From an uncultured Fibrobacter sp. (GTDB taxonomy: Bacteria > Fibrobacterota > Fibrobacteria > Fibrobacterales > Fibrobacteraceae): DNA of 5,691 bases. Under the pieces are notes generated by a model, which saw nothing but the letters and a program-made list of their open reading frames with translations, was not told the origin of the DNA and did not search any database. Location of the stretch: the NCBI GenBank assembly GCA_947306025.1, contig CAMZFJ010000151.1, positions 1 to 5,691 on the forward strand, written 5' to 3'. Position 1 is the stretch's first letter, and the number at the start of each line of letters is the position of its first letter. A program made the translations under genes and the position numbers. Of the stretch, positions 1 to 5,691 are shown one piece after another.

Positions 1-2709
1 AGTGAGCGTCCGCAGATGGATGCCAAGTTTGCGTATGATTTCCAAATTGGCAAACACGAAGTTACATGTGGTGAATTTAACGCCTTGATGGACAAAAAAA
101 ATGGCGTCAAGTTATCTTGTGAAAATGAAAACTTGCCCGCGGTCAATGTGACGTATTACGATGCCGCTCTCTATGCGAATGCCAAAAGTAAAGCTGCGGG
201 AATGGATACAGCCTATGTGTATTCTTCGGTGGAATATGATAAAAATGGTCATTGCGTTCTCTTGAACGGTCTTGTGTTTAAGCCTGAAGTTAATGCGTTC
301 CGCTTGCCGACTGAAGCGGAATGGATTTACGCAGCTGGATTGTCGTTCGATGTTGATAATAGCTGGAATGCAAGTAATTCTGGTTCCAAAGTGCATGAAG
401 TTTGTTCGAATAAAAATGAAAACGGCTTATGCGATTTTCTCGGGAATGTGACTGAATGGGTAAATGACTGGCATGGCTATTTCCGCGATACATCGATTAC
501 GAATTACGTGGGCGGTGTCGATGGTGGAAGTCTGGGTGAACGCGTTATCAAGGGCGGAAGTTATAGAACGGAAGCTTCATCGATAAACTTGTATGCTCGC
601 GGCGATGTCTATACGGTCACAGGTACGAGTGCAGCTGATTATTTGGGACTGCGCTTGGCATACGGAAAAATTGAAAATCCTGTTTGGCTCGATGCTTCGG
701 GAACTGCGGTTGTTTCGAATCTTTCGATTGTCGCTAGTACAAAAAATATTTCGTCACTTTTTGGAATCTATAAATCCAAGCTTGCGTTTAGGAACAACAA
801 TTCGGGGAATTTGGCTTTCGTTGATTTTAGAAGAATCTCGCCTTCGATTATTGAAATCAAAGATTCAATTGATGTTTATCACCCTGATATTTCTCCTGAT
901 GGCAAACGTGTTGCATTCTGTACGGGGCTAGAAGGTCAAAGTGGCTCTTCTTCGGTTTACGTTCGTGAATTGAATGCTGAGGGATCTAATCTCGTAAAAC
1001 TGAATGTGAAAAATGCGGCAATTCCGCGTTGGCGCGTGTTGGAAAATGGCGATACGGTAATTGTCTATGTATCTGATGCCGGAAATAACAAGGAAGAATC
1101 GGTTTTTAAATCGGCTTCGACATGGCAAGTGAAATTTGCAAATGGAAAGTTTGGTGAACCGCAAAAACTGTTTGATGGTGCTTACCATGGCGGCATTAGC
1201 GATGATGAATCGTTGGCTGTGACGGGGGCGCGTGTGTTGCGCGCTCGTATTGCTACGAAGGGTTCAACCGTTAAATCGAAAGCAAAAGATACTTTGTGGT
1301 ATAATGGTGACCAGGCTTGCAATGCCTCGCTGAATAAAAAAACAAAGCGTACGTTGTTCCTTGATTTTGCTAAATCCGATGGAGAAACGATGGGGGCTAA
1401 GTTTGTGGGGTCCAAGTATCGTACGCATGAACGCTTGCTCATTGCCGATAATGAAGGCAAATTGGTTTCAACGGTTGCGGCTCCGTCGGGTTATACGTTT
1501 GATCACAGTGAATGGGTGCTGAACGACGAAAATGTGGCTGTCGCGACTTTAACGAATGCTGATGGCGCACACCAGAAAATCGTGTTGGTGGATACCAAGG
1601 ATGGCGCTTTGACAACGCTTGTAGAAGGGGACGATGTTTGGCATCCCTGCTTCTGGGTCTCGACTGGGATATCTTCGGAATCGTCTGATTGGAATGCAGA
1701 TAGCGTTGGCGTCTATGTTTCTGCAAAAAACCAAACGGACTATTTGCTTTCGCACAAAATGCCATTGTTCTGGAAGCTTAAAGATTCTGTAGAGCTTATT
1801 GGTCTTGGAAATTCACGTATGTGGGCGGGTTTTGATCCCTTGGAGATGAGTGTATCTTCTATGAATATGGGCTTTTACCCGTGTGATATGCATTGCCAGC
1901 ACTACTTCTTTAAGAATTACGTTTTGAATCATGGTTCCAATGTAAAATACGTTGTGGTGGGACTTGATTTTGATTTGTGGTTTAATTATGATGAACGAAC
2001 CGATATTGAATGGGATATGGGAGAGGCTCTTGGTTTTAAATATGATATTAGTCATGAATTTTATCCTGACGGTGTTGATGAAACTTTTGTTAAAATGGTT
2101 ATAGAAAATGCTCCTGACGATGTCGATTCTATCATAACAAAACGTGGATGGAATGAAATTTCCTTTAGTATTGGTTGGAATAATGCTGATGGGCTTGCTA
2201 CAATGAATGGTGATTCTACGTGGAGTGATTGCTTGTTTAATAAAAATCTTGCGAATTGCCTTGTAGATTCGGATTTGAATACTTGTACTTCTAAATATCA
2301 TATAAATGTTTGTGTTGCTGATACGAGCTTGAGTAAATGTTTGGCAAATCACGAGTTGACTCAGTGTTCGTCTATTTTTTGGGGGAATATGGACAAGCTA
2401 AAAGATCTTGTTCACTTGGCAAAAGAGAGAAACATTTTTGTTATCGGTGTAATTTTCCCGATGAGTCCGAATTACAAGAATACGGGGGCTTATGGACGCC
2501 ATGGAATGCTTCGTAGCCATGCAATAAAGCTTTTTGAAGAGTTTAAAACGTGGGCTGAAGGCCGGTCGAATTTTGTATATTTGGATGAAAATAAGTTTGG
2601 TGACCATGATTATCCGTCTTCTATGTCCTTTGATTCGGATCATTTGAATCGAGATGGTGCCAAACGCTTTACGGCAAAATTGGATTCTTTACTGAAAACA
2701 GTGAGGTAA
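1..2709 (+). CDS. FGE-like / TolB-propeller / SGNH-like protein, TIGR02171-type paralogue 1 (5' end outside window)
   Basis: Function unknown; probably an exported or envelope-anchored protein. The frame is open from base 1, and the first codons (SERPQM) align with DERPQM at residues 63-68 of the downstream paralogue. The ATG at 16 is therefore internal, and about 62 N-terminal residues, probably including a signal peptide, lie upstream. Domains by position: FGE/SUMF1-like about 37-663, with RLPTEAEW (301-324), GNVTEW (442-459) and KGGSY (550-564); PD40/TolB-like propeller about 780-1660, with HPDISPDGKRVAF (883-921) and a later FDHSEW; SGNH-like domain about 1790-2700, with GNSR (Ser codon 1813) and DSDH (2632-2643). 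The two FGE catalytic cysteines are replaced by Thr (568) and Ile (583), so canonical formylglycine synthesis is unlikely. A cysteine nonapeptide repeat sits inside the SGNH-like part. Membership of TIGR02171 is from memory. The CDS is certain; the domain calls are probable. Confidence 0.93.
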   Translation, partial: SERPQMDAKFAYDFQIGKHEVTCGEFNALMDKKNGVKLSCENENLPAVNVTYYDAALYANAKSKAAGMDTAYVYSSVEYDKNGHCVLLNGLVFKPEVNAFRLPTEAEWIYAAGLSFDVDNSWNASNSGSKVHEVCSNKNENGLCDFLGNVTEWVNDWHGYFRDTSITNYVGGVDGGSLGERVIKGGSYRTEASSINLYARGDVYTVTGTSAADYLGLRLAYGKIENPVWLDASGTAVVSNLSIVASTKNISSLFGIYKSKLAFRNNNSGNLAFVDFRRISPSIIEIKDSIDVYHPDISPDGKRVAFCTGLEGQSGSSSVYVRELNAEGSNLVKLNVKNAAIPRWRVLENGDTVIVYVSDAGNNKEESVFKSASTWQVKFANGKFGEPQKLFDGAYHGGISDDESLAVTGARVLRARIATKGSTVKSKAKDTLWYNGDQACNASLNKKTKRTLFLDFAKSDGETMGAKFVGSKYRTHERLLIADNEGKLVSTVAAPSGYTFDHSEWVLNDENVAVATLTNADGAHQKIVLVDTKDGALTTLVEGDDVWHPCFWVSTGISSESSDWNADSVGVYVSAKNQTDYLLSHKMPLFWKLKDSVELIGLGNSRMWAGFDPLEMSVSSMNMGFYPCDMHCQHYFFKNYVLNHGSNVKYVVVGLDFDLWFNYDERTDIEWDMGEALGFKYDISHEFYPDGVDETFVKMVIENAPDDVDSIITKRGWNEISFSIGWNNADGLATMNGDSTWSDCLFNKNLANCLVDSDLNTCTSKYHINVCVADTSLSKCLANHELTQCSSIFWGNMDKLKDLVHLAKERNIFVIGVIFPMSPNYKNTGAYGRHGMLRSHAIKLFEEFKTWAEGRSNFVYLDENKFGDHDYPSSMSFDSDHLNRDGAKRFTAKLDSLLKTVR
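37..663 (+). other. FGE/SUMF1-like domain of paralogue 1, catalytic cysteines absent
   Basis: The segment has the usual FGE-sulfatase (SUMF1) order of motifs: an E-V-T-x-x-E/Q-F entry (58-81), LPAVNVTYYDA, RLPTEAEW, LGNVTEWVNDW, V-I-K-G-G-S-Y and a closing LGLRLA. In human FGE the GGSY motif is followed by the active-site Cys336 and Cys341; here the matching codons are Thr (568-570) and Ile (583-585). Five other cysteines are conserved with the downstream paralogue and could form disulfides in an oxidising compartment. The domain probably serves as a binding or structural module, which is inference. Confidence 0.8.
2230..2367 (+). repeat. Cysteine nonapeptide tandem repeat (27-base period) inside paralogue 1
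   Basis: Six cysteine codons fall at 2230, 2257, 2284, 2311, 2338 and 2365, each exactly 27 bases from the next. They define five full nine-residue units beginning with Cys: CLFNKNLAN, CLVDSDLNT, CTSKYHINV, CVADTSLSK and CLANHELTQ. A sixth Cys follows. Position 7 of every unit is Leu or Ile. The DNA units have diverged, so the period is maintained at protein level rather than by recent slippage. The aligned region of the second paralogue has no such repeat, so this looks like an insertion of about 45 residues in the SGNH-like domain. Its role is unknown; a small disulfide-rich or metal-binding solenoid is possible. Confidence 0.85.
2703..2707 (+). promoter_or_regulatory. Ribosome binding site of paralogue 2, inside the end of paralogue 1
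   Basis: GAGGT matches the core of the Shine-Dalgarno consensus and ends three bases before the ATG at 2711. It overlaps the last codons and stop of the first paralogue (stop TAA 2707-2709), leaving one base between stop and start. This arrangement supports translational coupling and fixes the start choice. Confidence 0.75.
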
Positions 2710-2710
2710 T

Positions 2711-2773
2711 ATGAAAAAAAATCTGTATTTGAGTCTGGCTGTAATCTTTTCCATGTTGCTGATTTCGGCTTGC
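2711..2773 (+). other. Lipoprotein signal peptide with lipobox, cleavage before Cys21
   Basis: The N-terminus has two lysines (MKKN), a hydrophobic stretch of about 15 residues (YLSLAVIFSMLLIS) and the lipobox I-S-A-C, with the Cys codon at 2771-2773. This fits signal peptidase II processing and lipidation of Cys21. Residues +2 and +3 are Gly and Asp. Whether the mature protein stays in the inner membrane or goes to the outer membrane cannot be decided from the sequence. Confidence 0.9.
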
Positions 2774-5491
2774 GGTGACTCTGATGGAGTTTCGCCTGTT
2801 CTAGGAAATTTGACCGAGTCTCTTCCGGGAATGGAACGGATGAATGTTAGGGACAGGTTTGTTACTTTGGGTACAAACGATGTTGCTGCAAAAGCTGATG
2901 AACGTCCGCAAATGAAAGTTACTTTGAATTATGATTTCTTGTTTGGCAAGAGCGAAGTGACTTGCGGAGAGTTTAATTCTTTTATGAAGTCGGCGACAGG
3001 TCTTTCTCTAAAGTGCGAACAAGATAGCTTGCCTGCTACGGATATTACTTATTATGATGCTGTGCTTTTCGCGAATGCTCGCAGTAAGGCGGAAAATTTT
3101 GATACCGTTTATACTTATAGCAATGCTTCTTTTGACAATGATAAACATTGTACAAATTTAGACGGCTTCGCATTCCATCCTGAAAAGAAAGGCTATCGTA
3201 TGCCGACAGAAGCGGAGTGGATGTTTGTTGCTCAAAGCTATTGGAATCTGTCAGAAGCTTGGACCGCCGAAAATTCCGATTATAAACTGCACAAAGTCTG
3301 TAGCATAAATAAGTCGGATGAAGCCATTTGCGATATGATTGGTAATGCGATGGAATGGGTGAATGACTGGCTTGGCAATTTCCACGATACGACCTTGATC
3401 GATTATGTCGGTGCTCCTGATGGTGGTTCTTTGGGACACCGCGTTGTTAAAGGTGGAAGTTATCGCAGTTCGTCAGAATCTATCGAAAGGTACAATCGTG
3501 GTGACGTTTATACAGTAACGTCTTCGACTCATGCTGATTATGTGGGCTTTCGCCTTGCATTTGGAATCATTCCTGAAGCAACTTGGATGGGCTCAGATGG
3601 TAAGGCTGTGACAAACCGTATTGTGGTTCTTGCTAATTCTGCTAAGATGCGTTCACAGACAGGAACGTATAAAGTGAAGCTCGCTTTCCGCAATGATATT
3701 ACGGGTAATATTGCTTTTATTGATTATTCTAGCGGAATCCTTTCTGTAACAGAAATTTCAGATAAGATTGATGCTTATCATCCCGAAATATCGCCGGATG
3801 GCAAGAAGGTTGCTTTTTGCACAGGATACGAAGGCGTTTCCGAAAAATCAGAACTGTATGTGCGTGATTTGAATGCGGAAGGTTCAAATCTCGTAAAGTT
3901 GGATGTGAAAGGCGCTGCGATTCCGCGCTGGCGTGTTTTAGACAATGGCGATACCGTCATCGTTTATGTAACGAATCCTCGCGACAATAAGGAGGATGCT
4001 TCGTTTAAGTCTACTTCGACTTGGCAGGTGAAGTTTGCCAATGGTAAATTTGGCCAGCCTGAAAAACTTTTCGATGGCGCTTACCATGACGGAATCAGTG
4101 AAGACAACAAACTTGCCGTTTCGGGTGCACGTCTTTTGCGAGCTCGTATAGCAAAGTCGGGCTCGACAATTATGAAATCGGCAATCGATACGGTGTGGTT
4201 TGGCGAGGAACAGGCTTGCAATGCATCTCTTGCCAACGATGGCAGCAAGCGTACTTTATTCCTTGATTTCGGAGCCAACGAAAAATCTGGGAAGAACAAG
4301 ATGGGACGTGAATTTGTCGGAAAAGATTACGGCACGCATGAACGTTTGCTCATTGCCGATTCAACCGGTAAACTTATTCAATCTGTAGCTTCGCCGAAGG
4401 GCTATTCGTTTGACCATAGCGAATGGTCGATGGGTGGTAAAAATCTTGCTGTTGCGACGCTTGCGAATATTAACGGTTCGCATTCCAAGATATCTCTTGT
4501 GAATTTGTCTGATAGCTCGATTGTAGAACTCGCCGAAGGCTATGAACTTTGGCATCCGAGTTTGTGGATCCAGAACACGTCCGCTATCAAAAATGGCAAA
4601 CTTGATCCCGATAGCGCTGGTGTCTATATGACAGAGACCACGGATATTGCAACTCGAATCATGAAAGTCAAAATGGATTATTTTTGGAAGTATAGGGATA
4701 CTACGGAGATTGTTATCATCGGTTCTTCGAGATCGTTTGCGGGTATGGATCCTGAAAGCATTAAATTTGGTTTTGCTCTCAATATGGCATACTCGGCGCA
4801 GGATCTGGAAAGTACAGCGTTCTTTACGAAAAACTATATCTTGCCGTTGATGCCGAAATTGAAAGTTCTTGCATTGACATTGGATTATGACCGTTGGTAT
4901 GTTAAGGATGAAAATTTTAAAGTTTGGTTTGGCAATGTCCCTGGTTATGAATACGATAAAAATCATGGCTATTGGCAAGACGGATTGATTGGAGATATGG
5001 TTGCAGCTTCGCAGGCCGCTTTGAATCCGACGGAATCTGAATATGGAATGTTTGGTTATCATCGTGGTTTGTATTATGATCCGGCGCAAGGATGGGGCAA
5101 ATCAACTCCCGAAATAGCTTATGATCCCAACTGGTTTAATATTAATCGATCGGGTTTTGACTTTAACTTGCAAAAGTTGGCTGAAATTGTAGAATTGGCT
5201 CGCAACTTTGATGTTCTTGTTGTTGGTGTTGTTTATCCTCAATCTCCGAATTTTTTGAAGACTAATGCTTGGGGACGTTATGGACCTACCCGTAGTGCTG
5301 TAAAGATTATGCAAGATGCGGTTCAGAAACTGACCAAAAAGTATTCGAATTTTGTCGTGCTTGATGAAAATCATGATGGGCATCATGATTTTGGTCCTGA
5401 AGCTTTTGCCAATGAAGATCATTTGGGACTTGTTGGTGCTCAGATTATGGCCGGTCGTCTTGATTCTCTGTTGAACGCAACATTGAAGTGA
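2711..5491 (+). CDS. FGE-like / TolB-propeller / SGNH-like lipoprotein, TIGR02171-type paralogue 2
   Basis: A complete 926-residue protein of unknown function, predicted to be exported and lipid-anchored. The start at 2711 is supported by GAGGT just upstream and by the lipoprotein signal peptide directly after it (lipobox ISAC, Cys21). Domains by residue: linker 22-70; FGE/SUMF1-like about 74-285, with RMPTEAEW (163-170), GNAMEW (211-216) and KGGSY (247-251); PD40/TolB-like propeller about 320-620, with YHPEISPDGKKVAF (356-369) and FDHSEW (567-572); SGNH-like domain about 664-921, with GSSR (671-674) and NEDH (901-904). The FGE catalytic cysteines are missing (SSSESI follows GGSYR), and the Asp of the final D-x-x-H block is Asn901, so hydrolase activity is doubtful. 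It begins one base after paralogue 1, indicating a tandem duplication within an operon. Length fits my recollection of the Fibrobacter TIGR02171 family. The CDS is certain; the biochemical role cannot be read from sequence. Confidence 0.95.
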   Translation: MKKNLYLSLAVIFSMLLISACGDSDGVSPVLGNLTESLPGMERMNVRDRFVTLGTNDVAAKADERPQMKVTLNYDFLFGKSEVTCGEFNSFMKSATGLSLKCEQDSLPATDITYYDAVLFANARSKAENFDTVYTYSNASFDNDKHCTNLDGFAFHPEKKGYRMPTEAEWMFVAQSYWNLSEAWTAENSDYKLHKVCSINKSDEAICDMIGNAMEWVNDWLGNFHDTTLIDYVGAPDGGSLGHRVVKGGSYRSSSESIERYNRGDVYTVTSSTHADYVGFRLAFGIIPEATWMGSDGKAVTNRIVVLANSAKMRSQTGTYKVKLAFRNDITGNIAFIDYSSGILSVTEISDKIDAYHPEISPDGKKVAFCTGYEGVSEKSELYVRDLNAEGSNLVKLDVKGAAIPRWRVLDNGDTVIVYVTNPRDNKEDASFKSTSTWQVKFANGKFGQPEKLFDGAYHDGISEDNKLAVSGARLLRARIAKSGSTIMKSAIDTVWFGEEQACNASLANDGSKRTLFLDFGANEKSGKNKMGREFVGKDYGTHERLLIADSTGKLIQSVASPKGYSFDHSEWSMGGKNLAVATLANINGSHSKISLVNLSDSSIVELAEGYELWHPSLWIQNTSAIKNGKLDPDSAGVYMTETTDIATRIMKVKMDYFWKYRDTTEIVIIGSSRSFAGMDPESIKFGFALNMAYSAQDLESTAFFTKNYILPLMPKLKVLALTLDYDRWYVKDENFKVWFGNVPGYEYDKNHGYWQDGLIGDMVAASQAALNPTESEYGMFGYHRGLYYDPAQGWGKSTPEIAYDPNWFNINRSGFDFNLQKLAEIVELARNFDVLVVGVVYPQSPNFLKTNAWGRYGPTRSAVKIMQDAVQKLTKKYSNFVVLDENHDGHHDFGPEAFANEDHLGLVGAQIMAGRLDSLLNATLK
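2930..3565 (+). other. FGE/SUMF1-like domain of paralogue 2, catalytic cysteines absent
   Basis: It has the same motif series as the upstream copy: SEVTCGEF, LPATDITYYDA, RMPTEAEW, IGNAMEWVNDW, V-V-K-G-G-S-Y and VGFRLAFG. The positions of FGE Cys336 and Cys341 hold Ser and Ile, so canonical activity is not expected. Cysteines at residues 85, 102, 147, 197 and 207 all have counterparts in paralogue 1. Confidence 0.8.
5367..5392 (+). repeat. Perfect 12-base inverted repeat inside paralogue 2
   Basis: The arms 5367-5378 (AAAATCATGATG) and 5381-5392 (CATCATGATTTT) are exact reverse complements separated by GG. In RNA this could fold as an 11-pair stem with a four-base loop. It lies in codons for the conserved ENHDGHHDF segment. 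Asp and His codons (GAT, CAT) naturally give self-complementary DNA, so coding constraint is the simplest explanation. It is not followed by a T tract and does not look like a terminator. Confidence 0.55.
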
Positions 5492-5499
5492 AATCTTTA

Positions 5500-5691
5500 A
5501 TGTCGGTCCCGAAAACGGTTGCTTTGGTAATAAGTGCGGTTGTCGCGCTTTTTGCTGTGTTTCCGCTAACGGATACCGATATCTGGTGGCATTTGGCTTG
5601 TGCACGCGAATGGGTGACAACGTGGACGCCCGTTCGCGAACCTGTTGTAAACGTGCACGAATATTTTCAGCAGGTTGTCGCATTTGTGTAC
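5500..5691 (+). CDS. Polytopic membrane protein, N-terminal fragment (GT-C-like WWHL family), cut by window end
   Basis: Sixty-four codons are visible from the ATG at 5500 and the frame stays open to the last base. Residues about 6-22 (TVALVISAVVALFAVFPL) form a first membrane helix. They are followed by D-T-D-I-W-W-H-L-A and then NVHEYFQQVVAFVY. A D-x-D-x-W-W-H-L motif just after the first helix, followed by a His-Glu-containing segment leading into the next helix, is typical of large bacterial membrane proteins with a GT-C-like (mannosyltransferase-like) fold; the first acidic loop in that fold often bears catalytic Asp residues. That assignment is from family memory and the fragment is too short to be sure. 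An in-frame GTG at 5488 would overlap the previous stop by four bases (GTGA) and is a credible alternative start. Shine-Dalgarno support is weak for both. The gene follows paralogue 2 with only an 8-base gap, so co-transcription is likely. Confidence 0.75.
   Translation, partial: MSVPKTVALVISAVVALFAVFPLTDTDIWWHLACAREWVTTWTPVREPVVNVHEYFQQVVAFVY

Noticed and set aside
16..18. ATG at 16 as the start of the first gene
   Set aside because: The frame is open to base 1 and the preceding codons (SERPQ) align with DERPQ at residues 63-67 of paralogue 2. There is no signal peptide and no Shine-Dalgarno sequence before it.
1813..2352. 179-codon minus-strand open frame
   Set aside because: It lies wholly inside the first paralogue. 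Its protein is rich in Ile, Thr, Lys and Arg, as expected for the antisense of an AT-rich gene, and shows no recognisable motif.
2230..2367. CRISPR-like or recent microsatellite array with 27-base period
   Set aside because: The 27-base units are not similar at nucleotide level beyond the Cys and Leu codons, and the frame is maintained through them. The periodicity belongs to the protein.
4361..5089. 242-codon minus-strand open frame
   Set aside because: It is antisense to a conserved, clearly coding paralogue. Its translation has a low-complexity, Arg/Ile/Phe-rich composition and no domain pattern.
5489..5510. Terminator or promoter between the second and third genes
   Set aside because: Only a few bases separate the stop from the next start, and there is no hairpin with a T tract and no room for -35 and -10 elements.
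5102..5683. 193-codon minus-strand open frame spanning the junction of genes 2 and 3
   Set aside because: It overlaps two well-supported plus-strand genes over its whole length and lacks any domain signal. The Pro, Gln and Arg stretches look like antisense translation.

Overview
The window looks like a piece of a Fibrobacter chromosome. This is inferred from two large, closely related proteins that fit my recollection of the Fibrobacter succinogenes paralogous family TIGR02171 (about 900 residues, many of them lipoproteins, function unknown). No search was run, so the assignment rests on size, architecture and memory of that family. All genes read on the + strand and coding density is close to 100 percent.

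Layout: positions 1-2709 hold the 3' part of the first paralogue, whose true start lies upstream of the window. After a single spacer base, positions 2711-5491 hold the complete second paralogue, which opens with a lipoprotein signal peptide. From about 5500 to the window end lies the start of a third gene, an integral membrane protein with an Asp-rich WWHL motif of the kind seen in large polytopic, glycosyltransferase-C-like bacterial proteins. No intergenic space is large enough for a promoter or terminator, so the three genes are probably one operon with coupled translation.

Both paralogues show the same three-part architecture: an N-terminal formylglycine-generating-enzyme-like (FGE/SUMF1) domain without the two catalytic cysteines, a central TolB/PD40-like beta-propeller, and a C-terminal SGNH-hydrolase-like domain with a G-x-S-R nucleophile motif and a D-x-x-H-like block near the end. 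The propeller is strongly conserved between the copies, while the C-terminal domain has diverged. The first copy also carries an insertion made of a nonapeptide repeat with six cysteines exactly nine residues apart. The second copy has Asn in place of the catalytic Asp of the last SGNH block.

How the genes work together is unknown. A reasonable inference is that the two proteins are envelope-anchored and act on or bind a surface glycan, with the downstream membrane protein serving the same process; nothing in the window proves this.
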